Shown: in pieces, positions 56,286 through 64,000 of the stretch
Position numbering within the stretch: the stretch's first letter is position 1
Layout of the letters: every line of letters starts with the position of its first letter
From: Allobrachymonas denitrificans DSM 15123
GTDB taxonomy: Bacteria > Pseudomonadota > Gammaproteobacteria > Burkholderiales > Burkholderiaceae_C
DNA length: 64,000 bases
Assembly (NCBI RefSeq): GCF_900110225.1
Contig: NZ_FOCW01000001.1
Location: 1-64,000 of the forward strand
Direction of reading: 5' to 3'
Position numbers and translations under genes: made by a program
Notes under the pieces: model-generated
Databases searched by the model: none
The model's input: the letters and a program-made list of their open reading frames with translations, nothing else
What the model was told of the DNA's origin: nothing

Positions 56286-57842
56286 GTGACCCACACCCTT
56301 TCCCCCGCCATCCGCCGCACCATCCGCAACACCCTGGGCGATGCCCTGCAGCGCGCCGTGCGCCGCTCCCCGAACAAGGACGCGCTGGTCTTCGGCGACC
56401 GCCGCTGGACCTACCAGGCGCTGAACCAGGCCGTCAACCGCGTCGCCAACGCCCTGCTGGCGCAGGGCCTGCAACAAGGCGATCGCGTGGCCGCCTACGG
56501 CAAGAACTCCGATGCCTACGTGCTGCTCTGGCTGGCCTGCAACCGTGCCGGACTGGTGCATGTGCCGGTCAACTTCGCCCTCACCGAGGGGGAACTGCGC
56601 TACATCGTCGAGCAATCCGGCGCCCGCGCGCTGATCCACGACATCAGCATGCAGGCCCATGTGGACCAGGTGCGCGCCAGCCTGAACTGCTCTGTCCATG
56701 GCACCTTCTACGGTGGCGAAGGTCTGGATGTGCTGGCCCTGGCGCAAGGCAACGGCCCCGCCGATGCCCCCGAACTGGATATCGACGAGAACGCCGTCTG
56801 CCAGATCCTCTACACCTCCGGCACCACGGCGGCCCCCAAGGGCGCGATGATGACGCACCGCTCGCTGCAGGCCGAATACGCCAGCTGCATTGCCGCGCTG
56901 GAACTGAACGCGAATGACCGCTCGCTGGCCTCGCTGCCGCTCTATCACTCGGCGCAGATGCATGTGTTCCTGATGCCGCACCTGCTGGTGGGCGCCACCA
57001 CCTTCCTGATTCCCGCGCCCACGCCCGATGCCTGCTTCGATGCCATCGCGCAGCACGGCATCACCTCCTTCTTCGCTCCGCCCACGGTCTGGATCGCGCT
57101 GCTGCGCCATCCCGGCTTTGCCGCGCACGACCTGTCCAGCCTGCACAAGGGCTACTACGGCGCGTCCATCATGCCGGTTCCGGTGCTGGAGGAACTGCGC
57201 CAGCGCATGCCGCGTGTGCGCCTGTTCAACTGCTATGGCCAGAGTGAAATCGCGCCGCTGGCCACGGTGCTGTCACCCGAGGAGCACGCCATCCAGCCCG
57301 CCTCCGCCGGCCGGCCGGTGCTCAACGTGGAAACCCGCGTGGTGGATGACCAGATGCAGGACATGCCGCTCGGCGAAATGGGCGAGATCGTGCACCGCTC
57401 CCCGCAGACCATGATCGGCTACTGGGACAAGCCCGAGCAGACCGAGGAGGCCTTCGAAGGCGGCTGGTTCCATTCCGGCGACATGGGCTATTTCGACCAG
57501 GACGGCTTTCTGTTCGTGGTTGATCGCGTCAAGGACATCATCAACACCGGCGGCGTGGTCGTCTCCAGCCGCGAGGTGGAAGAATGCCTGTTCACCCATC
57601 CAGCCGTGTCCGAAGTGGCGGTGATCGCGCTACCGGATGAGCGCTGGATCGAGGCGGTGACGGCGGTGGTGTGCCTGAAAGACGGTTTCAGTGCTAGCGA
57701 GGAGGAGCTGATTGCCTATGCCAAGGAGCGTATGGCGCACTTCAAGGTGCCCAAGAGCGTGCACTTCGTGGATGACCTGCCGCGCAGCACGGCGGGCAAG
57801 CTGCTCAAGCGGGAACTTCGCAAGCAGTTTGCGGAGGCCTGA
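56286..57842 (+). CDS. AMP-forming acyl-CoA synthetase
   Basis: The 518-residue ligase activates a carboxylic acid to its CoA ester. Motifs are YTSGTTAAPKGAMMTH, NCYGQSEIAPLA, GWFHSGDMGYFDQDGF, and the catalytic Lys in PRSTAGKLLKREL. It ends the ACAD-thiolase operon. The GTG start at 56286 follows AGGAG at proper spacing, though the frame is open far upstream through the repeat tract. The acid used is unknown; fatty acids are likely given the context. Confidence 0.94.
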   Translation: MTHTLSPAIRRTIRNTLGDALQRAVRRSPNKDALVFGDRRWTYQALNQAVNRVANALLAQGLQQGDRVAAYGKNSDAYVLLWLACNRAGLVHVPVNFALTEGELRYIVEQSGARALIHDISMQAHVDQVRASLNCSVHGTFYGGEGLDVLALAQGNGPADAPELDIDENAVCQILYTSGTTAAPKGAMMTHRSLQAEYASCIAALELNANDRSLASLPLYHSAQMHVFLMPHLLVGATTFLIPAPTPDACFDAIAQHGITSFFAPPTVWIALLRHPGFAAHDLSSLHKGYYGASIMPVPVLEELRQRMPRVRLFNCYGQSEIAPLATVLSPEEHAIQPASAGRPVLNVETRVVDDQMQDMPLGEMGEIVHRSPQTMIGYWDKPEQTEEAFEGGWFHSGDMGYFDQDGFLFVVDRVKDIINTGGVVVSSREVEECLFTHPAVSEVAVIALPDERWIEAVTAVVCLKDGFSASEEELIAYAKERMAHFKVPKSVHFVDDLPRSTAGKLLKRELRKQFAEA

Positions 57843-57934
57843 AATCAACCTGTGAGCGCGCCTGCCTGTGGGCGCGATGATGCAGGGACATGGCGAGGCG
57901 GGCGCTCCGCGTACCAGCCCTCGCCTCAGGCCCA

Positions 57935-57969
57935 CGGCTTAGGTTCCCGGCTTAGGCCCCCGGCTTAGG
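57935..57969. repeat. Three 13-bp tandem repeats (CGGCTTAGG core)
   Basis: CGGCTTAGG occurs at 57935-57943, 57948-57956 and 57961-57969, with a 13-base period. A second direct repeat, CCCGCGCACCGG, occurs just after it and again over the end of the YdhR-like gene. No function is evident. Confidence 0.8.
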
Positions 57970-58004
57970 TCCCGCGCACCGGCACCGACTCAGCAGGCGC
58001 CGCC

Positions 58005-58316
58005 TCAAGCCCCGCGCACCGGCCCCCTGTCAATGCCGGACAGACCGGTATTCACCGAGAACAGCTTGGCGTTCACGTGTGGAACGCCAAAGCTCTTGAG
58101 CCGCGCCGTGTGCATGGCCAGATAGGCTTCCGCGCTTTCGCGGTCGGCAAACAGGTAGATGCCGCCGGCTTCCTGCGTCTGCTGGTTTTCGGTCCAGATC
58201 TTCCAGATCAGCCCGGCTTCCTGGGCGATGGATTCGGCCAGGCCGCGCATGGCGGTGTGCATTTCCTCGCCCCACGGCCCCTGATAGGGGAAATCGACTT
58301 GCAGCAGGGTGGGCAT
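58005..58316 (-). CDS. YdhR-like putative monooxygenase (dimeric alpha-beta barrel)
   Basis: The 103-residue protein matches the YdhR family: [54 protein letters not shown]. Members form small ferredoxin-like dimers and are called monooxygenases by similarity only. Its ATG overlaps the minE stop (TGATG type), so it is translated from the min operon transcript. Any link to division is unknown. Confidence 0.9.
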   Translation of the reverse strand: MPTLLQVDFPYQGPWGEEMHTAMRGLAESIAQEAGLIWKIWTENQQTQEAGGIYLFADRESAEAYLAMHTARLKSFGVPHVNAKLFSVNTGLSGIDRGPVRGA

Positions 58317-58579
58317 CAGCGCTCGTCCGGCAGTTCGATCTTCACTTCCAGCACTTCCAGGTTGTCCTGGCGATCCAGCTGCACCTTCAGGTCGTCCGGA
58401 TTGATCTTCACGTACTTGGAGATCACTTCCACCAGCTCGCGCTGCAGGGCCGGCAGATAATCCGGTTCGGCGGCGCTGCGGCCGCTGCGTTCGTGGGCGA
58501 GGATGATCTGCAGACGCTCCTTGGCCACACTGGCCGTCTTCTTCTTTTCGCCGAGCAGGAAGGACAGGAAAGATGCCAT
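58316..58579 (-). CDS. minE: Cell division topological specificity factor MinE
   Basis: The 87-residue protein has the membrane-targeting N-terminus ([32 protein letters not shown]) and the C-terminal dimer domain with [15 protein letters not shown]. It drives MinD oscillation so that division occurs at mid-cell. It follows minD by 3 bases. Confidence 0.98.
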   Translation of the reverse strand: MASFLSFLLGEKKKTASVAKERLQIILAHERSGRSAAEPDYLPALQRELVEVISKYVKINPDDLKVQLDRQDNLEVLEVKIELPDER

Positions 58580-58582
58580 GAC

Positions 58583-59398
58583 TTAGCGACCTCCGAACAG
58601 GCGTTTGAAGAAGCCCGGTTTTTCGGCGTCGGTAAAGCGCATCGGCTTGTCCTGGCCCAGGAAACGGTCGATCACGTCCGAGTAGGCCTCGGCCACATCG
58701 GTGCCCTTGGAGTGGATCGCGGGCAGGCCCTGGTTGGACGCCTGCAGTACGGCCTCGGACTCGGGAATCACGCCGATCAGCTTGATGCGCAGGATGTCCT
58801 GGATGTCTTCCAGGCTCAGCATCTGGCCGTCGGCCACGCGGTTCGGGTTGTAGCGGGTGATGAGCAGGTGCTCCTTGATCGGCTCGGCACCGTCGATGGC
58901 ACGGCGCGTCTTGCTGCCCAGCATGCCCAGGATGCGGTCGGAGTCGCGCACGGAGGACACTTCAGGGTTGGTCACCACCAGCGCCTCGTCGGCAAAGTGC
59001 ATGGCCATCATGGCGCCGCCCTCGATACCGGCGGGCGAGTCGCACACGATGTACTCGAAGCCCATGCCGTCCAGGTCCTTCAGCACCTTCTCCACGCCCT
59101 CGAGTTTCAGCGCATCCTTGTCGCGCGTCTGGCTGGCGGCCAGCACGTACAGGTTGTCGCACTGCTTGTCCTTGATCAGCGCCTGTGTCAGGTTGGCTTC
59201 GCCCTGGATCACGTTGATCAGGTCGTACACCACGCGGCGTTCGCAGCCCATGATCAGGTCCAGGTTGCGCAGACCGACGTCGAAGTCGATCACGGCGGTC
59301 TTGTGGCCGCGCAGGGCGAGGCCGGCAGCGAAGCTGGCACTGGTGGTGGTCTTGCCCACGCCACCCTTGCCGGAAGTCACGACGACGATTTTGGCCAT
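58583..59398 (-). CDS. minD: Septum site-determining ATPase MinD
   Basis: The 271-residue ATPase has the deviant Walker A GKGGVGKTT at residues 10-18, VIDFDVGLRNLDLIMGCE, CDSPAGIEGGAM, and an amphipathic C-terminal membrane helix (FFKRLFGGR). It recruits MinC and oscillates with MinE. It lies in the order minC-minD-minE. Confidence 0.98.
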   Translation of the reverse strand: MAKIVVVTSGKGGVGKTTTSASFAAGLALRGHKTAVIDFDVGLRNLDLIMGCERRVVYDLINVIQGEANLTQALIKDKQCDNLYVLAASQTRDKDALKLEGVEKVLKDLDGMGFEYIVCDSPAGIEGGAMMAMHFADEALVVTNPEVSSVRDSDRILGMLGSKTRRAIDGAEPIKEHLLITRYNPNRVADGQMLSLEDIQDILRIKLIGVIPESEAVLQASNQGLPAIHSKGTDVAEAYSDVIDRFLGQDKPMRFTDAEKPGFFKRLFGGR

Positions 59399-59440
59399 GT
59401 TTGCAGTTTCCTCTGTGTGTATGCGTTCGGGTTGCTTGTG

Positions 59441-60205
59441 TCAGGCGAGGGGCTCGATGATCAGCTTTTCGCCGTCGAGCCAGACCTGCGCCGGCTTGCC
59501 TGCCACGTCGGCGGGCAGCTCGGTTTCGGTCGTACGGTAGATGCCTGCGATGGAAACCAGTTGCGGCTCCAGGCAGGTACTGAAAATGCGGGCCTCGGTG
59601 TTGCCGCGGGCGCCGGCAATGGCGCGTCCGCGCAGCGGGGCATAGACGTGGATGTTGCCGTCGGCAATCACTTCCGCGCCAAAGCTTACCACGGCCATCA
59701 CCACCAGATCGCCGCCGCGCGCGTACACCTGCTGGCCGGAACGCAGCGGCTTGTCGATCACGATGGTGCCGGGTGCAGGGGCTGGTACTTCGCTCACCAC
59801 TTCCACCTCGCGCACCACTTCACGCACCTCGGGGACGGGCGCTGCAGCCACCGGGGCGGCAGCGCGTACGGGCAGCTCTTCGGGAGCTGCGGCCAGTCCG
59901 GCCGCCAGTGCCGCCGCCATCTGCGACTCGCTGCCGCCGCGCACCGCCACCGGCAGCGTGCGGTACTGGCGCAGCAAGGCCACGATGGCCGGGAAATCGA
60001 TGTCTGCATCGCTTTCGCGTACGGCAGCCAGATCGATCAGCAGGGCATCGTTGTCGAAGAAGTCGGGGTCGTTGGCCAGCTGGGTGGCCAGATCGCTGGC
60101 AAGCGCGCCGGTGTCGGCGGTCTTGAGCGCGAGGGCCACCACGGACAGGAAGGCGCTCTTGAATTCAAAGCTGGTGCGGCTCTGGGCCGGCGTTTCGACG
60201 GTCAT
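59441..60205 (-). CDS. minC: Septum site-determining protein MinC
   Basis: The 254-residue FtsZ inhibitor has an N-terminal domain (SFEFKSAFLSVVALALKTAD), an Ala/Pro/Val/Glu linker (about 105-140), and a C-terminal beta-helix domain (IVIDKPLRSGQQVYARGGDLVVMAVVSFGAEVIADGNIHVYAPLRGRAIAG). The ATG at 60205 is chosen by similarity. Confidence 0.97.
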   Translation of the reverse strand: MTVETPAQSRTSFEFKSAFLSVVALALKTADTGALASDLATQLANDPDFFDNDALLIDLAAVRESDADIDFPAIVALLRQYRTLPVAVRGGSESQMAAALAAGLAAAPEELPVRAAAPVAAAPVPEVREVVREVEVVSEVPAPAPGTIVIDKPLRSGQQVYARGGDLVVMAVVSFGAEVIADGNIHVYAPLRGRAIAGARGNTEARIFSTCLEPQLVSIAGIYRTTETELPADVAGKPAQVWLDGEKLIIEPLA

Positions 60206-60533
60206 GGGTGGCGAATGGACAATCAACAGTGGCAGGCAGTCTTGCCTGCAAATGCCAAAGTGTACCGTGTGTAACGCAACGTCTTGTATCAGCGCGTATC
60301 GGAGCAGTGCAGGCGGCACAATCAGGGGCGACATTTCCCCGTAGATGGTGCTTCGTCATGTCCGCATGGAACAATGCAGCAGGCAGCTGCTGTCCGGTAT
60401 CGGCGCTGCCGTGCGGGCTATCCGGGAACTTCCCGCCCTGCCACGGGTCAGCAAGAAAGGCGCGCACATGCGCCGCGCTCCCCGCAGCGACAGTTGCTGG
60501 CCCATCCGACTCGAACAACACACGCTCAACAAC
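60206..60533. other. Divergent gap between minC and macA
   Basis: The 328 bases between the diverging genes hold no gene I recognise and must include both promoters. The macA frame is open upstream of 60534 to 60345, but these codons do not look like a MacA N-terminus. Confidence 0.5.
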
Positions 60534-61739
60534 ATGTGGAAAAAAATCAAGGCTCATCCCTGGTGGACGCTGCTGGCACTGGTGCTGCTGGCGCTGGCAG
60601 GCTGGTTTGTTTATACGCAATGGTTTGCCAAGCCGCCCGCACCCACGCTCATCACCGCGCCGGTGGAGCGTGGCGACATCGAGGATGCGGTACTCGCCTC
60701 CGGCACCATCCAGGCCGCCCGTCTGGTGAACGTGGGCTCGCAGGCGTCCGGCCAGGTCAAGAAGCTGCACGTCAAGCTGGGTGACGTGGTGCAGGTGGGG
60801 CAGCACATTGCCGATATCGACGCCACCACGCAGCAGAACAACCTGAAGGACGCCCAGGCAGCGCTGACGTCTGCCCGTGCCCAGCGCGGTGCGCGCGAGG
60901 CGGCGCTGGTCAAGGCGCGTGCCGAGTTCACGCGCCAGAAGTACATGTATGAGCGCGACGCCGCCAGCAAGGCCGACTACCAGGCAGCCCAGCAGACCCT
61001 GGCCGTGGCCCAGGCCGACCTGAAGGCCGCCGATGCCCAGATCGCCCAGTACGCGGTGCGTGCCCAGACGGCCCAGGCCAACGTGGGCTACACCCGCATC
61101 ACCTCGCCCACCACGGGCACGGTGGTGGCCATCGTCACCGAAGAAGGCCAGACGGTGAACGCCAACCAGACTGCGCCCACCATCGTCAAGGTGGCCCAGC
61201 TCGACACCATGACCATCCAGGCGCAGATCTCCGAGGCCGATGTGCCGCGCGTCAAGCCCGGCATGAGCGCCTACTTCACCATCCTCGGCGAGCCGGAACA
61301 CAACTACCCGGCCACGCTGCGCAGCGTCGAGCCCGGCCCGATCGACATGACCAGCTACGAAGGCAAGGCCACCGCCAGCACCAGCAGCAATGCGGTGTAC
61401 TACAACGGTCTGCTCGATGCCCCCAACGCCGACGGCAAGCTGCGCATCCAGATGACGGCACAGGTCACCATCGTGCTACAGCAAGCCAAGAACGTGCTGG
61501 CGATTCCGGCTGGCGCACTGGGCAAGCGCGTCAAGGGCCAGGAGCGCACCTACACCGTGCGCGTGGCGACGGGCGCCAAGGGCGAGCAGACCGTGGCAGA
61601 GCGCCAGGTGAAGATCGGCCTGAACAACCGCGTGCAGGCCGAAGTGGTCTCCGGTCTGAAGGAAGGCGAACAGGTAGTGGTGGGTGATGCCAGCGGCGGC
61701 AAGGCCAGCGGCCAGCTGCGCGGCCCGAGGATGTTCTGA
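60534..61739 (+). CDS. macA: MacA-type efflux periplasmic adaptor
   Basis: The 401-residue membrane fusion protein has one N-terminal membrane helix ([21 protein letters not shown]), a lipoyl domain ([29 protein letters not shown]), a coiled-coil hairpin (about 95-180), then beta-barrel and membrane-proximal domains. It links the MacB ABC transporter to an outer-membrane channel. The stop overlaps the macB start. Substrates in the family include macrolides and lipopeptides; none can be named here. Confidence 0.93.
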   Translation: MWKKIKAHPWWTLLALVLLALAGWFVYTQWFAKPPAPTLITAPVERGDIEDAVLASGTIQAARLVNVGSQASGQVKKLHVKLGDVVQVGQHIADIDATTQQNNLKDAQAALTSARAQRGAREAALVKARAEFTRQKYMYERDAASKADYQAAQQTLAVAQADLKAADAQIAQYAVRAQTAQANVGYTRITSPTTGTVVAIVTEEGQTVNANQTAPTIVKVAQLDTMTIQAQISEADVPRVKPGMSAYFTILGEPEHNYPATLRSVEPGPIDMTSYEGKATASTSSNAVYYNGLLDAPNADGKLRIQMTAQVTIVLQQAKNVLAIPAGALGKRVKGQERTYTVRVATGAKGEQTVAERQVKIGLNNRVQAEVVSGLKEGEQVVVGDASGGKASGQLRGPRMF

Positions 61740-63829
61740 TGATGGCACCGGCTGACGCACCGCAACCCGCCTCCCCGGAAAACCTGGAAGGCCATCCGCT
61801 GCTGACGCGCGACGTGGAGCCGACCACGGCACAGGGCGCGGAGGAGGCGCACATGCCGCCGCCCGTCCGCACGGGCGAGCCGCTGATGCGCGTACGCAAT
61901 GTGGTGCGCGAATATCCGGCAGGCGATGACGTGGTCGCCGTGCTGCAGGACGTGAACCTCGACATCCATGCCGGCGAGATGGTTGCCATCATCGGCGCCT
62001 CCGGTTCCGGCAAGTCCACGCTGATGAACATCCTGGGCTGTCTGGACCGCCCCACGCGCGGCAGCTACCAGGTGGAGGGCAAGGAAACCGGCAAGATGGA
62101 CCCGGACGAACTGGCCCGCCTGCGGCGCGAGCACTTCGGCTTCATCTTCCAGCGTTACCACCTGATGGGCGACCTGCATGCCGTCGGCAACGTGGAGATC
62201 CCGGCCATCTACGCCGGTGTGCCGCCAGCCGAGCGTCACGAACGTGCGCGCCGGCTGCTGACCCGGCTCGGCCTGGCCGAGCGCCTGGGCAACAAGCCGG
62301 GGCAGCTCTCCGGCGGCCAGCAGCAGCGTGTCTCCATCGCGCGTGCGCTGATGAACGGTGGCGACGTCATCCTGGCCGACGAACCGACCGGCGCCCTCGA
62401 CCAGGCCAGCGGCCACGAGGTGATGAACATCCTGAAGGAGCTGCACGCCGACGGCCACACCGTCATTCTGGTCACGCACGATGCCGGCGTGGCCGCACAC
62501 GCCCAGCGCATCGTCGAGCTCAGCGACGGCCGCATCGTGTCGGACCGCATCAACCCAGGCGCCAACACGGAGCTGGCCGTCAAGGACGACACCGACGTGC
62601 CACACCAGAAGAACAGCTGGGCCGCCGCCTGGGGCCGTTTCGGCGAGGCGGCGCAGATGGCCGTGCGTGCCATGATCGGCCACAAGATGCGCACGCTGCT
62701 GACCATGCTCGGCATCATCATCGGCATTGCCTCGGTGGTGTCGGTGGTGGCGCTGGGCGAGGGCTCGCGCCAGAAGATCCTGAGCGACATCAGCGGCATG
62801 GGCACCAACACCATCGACATCATGCCGGGCTCGGGCTTTGGCGACCGCACCTCCGGCCGCATCCGCACCCTGGTGCCCTCCGATGCGCAGGCCTTGCTGC
62901 GGCTGCGCTATGTGGACAGCGTCTCGCCCAACGTCAGCACCACGCGCACGCTGCGGCGCGGCAACGTGGACAAGACGGCCACCATCAACGGCGTGGGGGA
63001 ACAGTTCTTCCGCGTGCGCGGTTACTCCGTGGCCGATGGAGCACTGTTCGACGAGGACAGCGTCCGGCGCCAGACGCAGGATGCGGTGATCGACCCCAAC
63101 ACCTACGACGCCTTCTTCCAGCCGGGCGAGCATGCCGTGGGCAAGGTGCTGCTGATCGGCACCGTACCGGTTCGCGTGATCGGCGTGACGGAGAAGAAGG
63201 AAAGCCCCTTCGGCAACCCCGATGCGCTCAACGTCTGGCTGCCCTACACCACGGTGATGGGTCGCCTGATGGGCACCAGCCATCTGCGCTCCATCACGGT
63301 GCGCGTGCGTGACGATGCCGACAGCGCCGCCGCCGAATCCGGCATCACCCAGATGCTGACGCAGCGCCATGGCAAGCAGGACTTCTTCACCATGAACTCC
63401 GACAGCATCCGGCAGACCGTGGAAAAGACCACGGCCACCATGACGCTGCTGGTCTCCGCCATCGCGCTGATCTCGCTGGTGGTTGGCGGCATCGGGGTGA
63501 TGAACATCATGCTGGTGTCGGTCACCGAGCGCACGCAGGAAATCGGCGTGCGCATGGCGGTGGGCGCGCGCCAGGGCGATATCCTCAAGCAGTTCCTGAT
63601 CGAGGCGGTGCTGGTCTGCCTGATCGGCGGCGTGCTCGGCATTGCGCTGGCGCTGCTGATCGGCTGGCTCTTCGACTCCGTCAGCGGCGGCAACTTCAGC
63701 ATGGTGTTCTCGGTCGCCTCCATCATCGCTGCCTTCTCCTGTTCCACCCTGATCGGCGTGCTGTTCGGCTATCTGCCGGCCAAGCGCGCGGCCCAGCTCG
63801 ATCCGGTGGATGCCCTGACCCGACAATGA
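61739..63829 (+). CDS. macB: MacB-type ABC transporter (ATPase-permease fusion)
   Basis: The 696-residue protein starts with a 50-residue extension, then an ABC ATPase (Walker [10 protein letters not shown], signature [15 protein letters not shown], Walker [13 protein letters not shown]), then a MacB permease: a first membrane helix near residue 325 ([20 protein letters not shown]), a large periplasmic domain, and three C-terminal helices ([37 protein letters not shown]). It works with MacA as a mechanotransmission pump. Its stop overlaps the next gene by 4 bases. Confidence 0.95.
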   Translation: MMAPADAPQPASPENLEGHPLLTRDVEPTTAQGAEEAHMPPPVRTGEPLMRVRNVVREYPAGDDVVAVLQDVNLDIHAGEMVAIIGASGSGKSTLMNILGCLDRPTRGSYQVEGKETGKMDPDELARLRREHFGFIFQRYHLMGDLHAVGNVEIPAIYAGVPPAERHERARRLLTRLGLAERLGNKPGQLSGGQQQRVSIARALMNGGDVILADEPTGALDQASGHEVMNILKELHADGHTVILVTHDAGVAAHAQRIVELSDGRIVSDRINPGANTELAVKDDTDVPHQKNSWAAAWGRFGEAAQMAVRAMIGHKMRTLLTMLGIIIGIASVVSVVALGEGSRQKILSDISGMGTNTIDIMPGSGFGDRTSGRIRTLVPSDAQALLRLRYVDSVSPNVSTTRTLRRGNVDKTATINGVGEQFFRVRGYSVADGALFDEDSVRRQTQDAVIDPNTYDAFFQPGEHAVGKVLLIGTVPVRVIGVTEKKESPFGNPDALNVWLPYTTVMGRLMGTSHLRSITVRVRDDADSAAAESGITQMLTQRHGKQDFFTMNSDSIRQTVEKTTATMTLLVSAIALISLVVGGIGVMNIMLVSVTERTQEIGVRMAVGARQGDILKQFLIEAVLVCLIGGVLGIALALLIGWLFDSVSGGNFSMVFSVASIIAAFSCSTLIGVLFGYLPAKRAAQLDPVDALTRQ

Positions 63830-64000
63830 GCACTCGCATGGCCTCTCTTCGTCCTGTTTCCGTTTCCCGTCCGGCATGGCAGCGCAGTCTGGCGGCTCTG
63901 GCCGCCGTCAGCGTGCTGGCCGGCTGTGCCAGCACCGCCACGCCCACACCGGCGGTGCAGGTGCCGACCCAGTGGCAGCATGCCCGCAGCACCACGCCCG
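63826..64000 (+). CDS. Outer-membrane efflux lipoprotein (NodT/OMF family), 5' end only
   Basis: Only the first 58 codons are in the window. They show a signal peptide with lipobox LAGC (around residue 34), followed by [10 protein letters not shown], typical of NodT-family outer-membrane factors. The ATG overlaps the macB stop. With macA-macB it would complete a tripartite efflux system. The gene continues beyond the right edge. Confidence 0.8.
   Translation, partial: MSTRMASLRPVSVSRPAWQRSLAALAAVSVLAGCASTATPTPAVQVPTQWQHARSTTP

Noticed and set aside
55872-57842. A 656-codon frame joining thiolase DNA, the octamer tract and the ligase
   Set aside because: The part before 56286 is out of frame with thiolase, and the repeat-encoded peptide is unlike any ligase N-terminus. 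The GTG with AGGAG at 56286 fits better.
61739-63829. A lipoprotein-release (LolD/LolE-like) assignment for the ABC transporter
   Set aside because: The ATPase and permease are fused in one chain, and a MacA adaptor and outer-membrane factor flank it, which is the MacB layout.

Overview
The window is high-GC DNA from a betaproteobacterium. It most resembles Burkholderiales of the Comamonadaceae type, judging by the gene order argS - SPOR protein - dsbA, lptA - lptB - rpoN, rpmH - rnpA - yidD - yidC, and minC - minD - minE, and by the style of the RnpA and DnaA proteins. This placement comes from reading protein sequences and synteny by eye; no database search was possible. About 52 complete protein genes and one gene cut by the right edge are supported. 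No tRNA or rRNA gene was seen.

Layout. (1) 1-368: the trailer end of a type I-C-like CRISPR array (six repeats, five spacers); leader and cas genes lie outside. (2) 0.7-21.5 kb: mostly core metabolism and maintenance: an old yellow enzyme, a PQQ-type sugar dehydrogenase, a CPA2 antiporter, a CnoX-like thioredoxin, purEK, Sua5, MarC, a DacB-like PBP4, tsaB-rimI, a uracil-DNA glycosylase-like protein with altered catalytic motifs, pyrF, a TctDE-type two-component pair, kup and an MFS exporter. (3) 21.7-29.3 kb: ssb, then on the minus strand argS, a SPOR protein, dsbA, lptA, lptB and rpoN. (4) 29.5-37.1 kb: an acetone carboxylase operon (acxA, acxB, acxC) behind a clear sigma-54 (-24/-12) promoter, followed by its probable sigma-54 activator acxR. 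(5) 37.2-43.6 kb: a lone NIS siderophore synthetase gene convergent with dnaA, then rpmH-rnpA-yidD-yidC. (6) 43.7-49.7 kb: a minus-strand block lying between yidC and mnmE, which are often neighbours. It encodes a GMC oxidoreductase, an 890-residue fusion of a Baeyer-Villiger-type monooxygenase with an HSL-family esterase, an SDR and a DUF938 methyltransferase. (7) 50-52.5 kb: mnmE and a RhuM-family gene that looks acquired. (8) 52.5-57.8 kb: an AraC-type regulator divergent from an acyl-CoA dehydrogenase - thiolase - acyl-CoA ligase operon; an octanucleotide repeat sits just before the ligase. (9) 58.0-64.0 kb: the min operon with a YdhR-like gene coupled to minE, then macA-macB and the start of an outer-membrane factor lipoprotein.

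How parts may work together. The sigma-54 factor (rpoN), a sigma-54 activator (acxR) and a matching promoter are all present, so acetone carboxylation to acetoacetate is probably induced through AcxR. The GMC / BVMO-esterase / SDR block looks like an independent oxidative route: alcohol to ketone, ketone to ester, ester to acid plus alcohol, with the last two steps on one polypeptide. This resembles the mycobacterial mymA layout (monooxygenase, LipR hydrolase, SDR), but fused. It is the most interesting part of the window. The substrate is unknown.

Other unusual points: the last CRISPR spacer resembles an intrinsic terminator; dnaA has no dnaN neighbour and no recognisable DnaA boxes beside it; two short tandem-repeat tracts, (GATGGC)9 inside the fusion gene and (CCACAGAG)10 before the ligase, could vary in length; and a 12-bp perfect inverted repeat lies inside the rhuM coding sequence.
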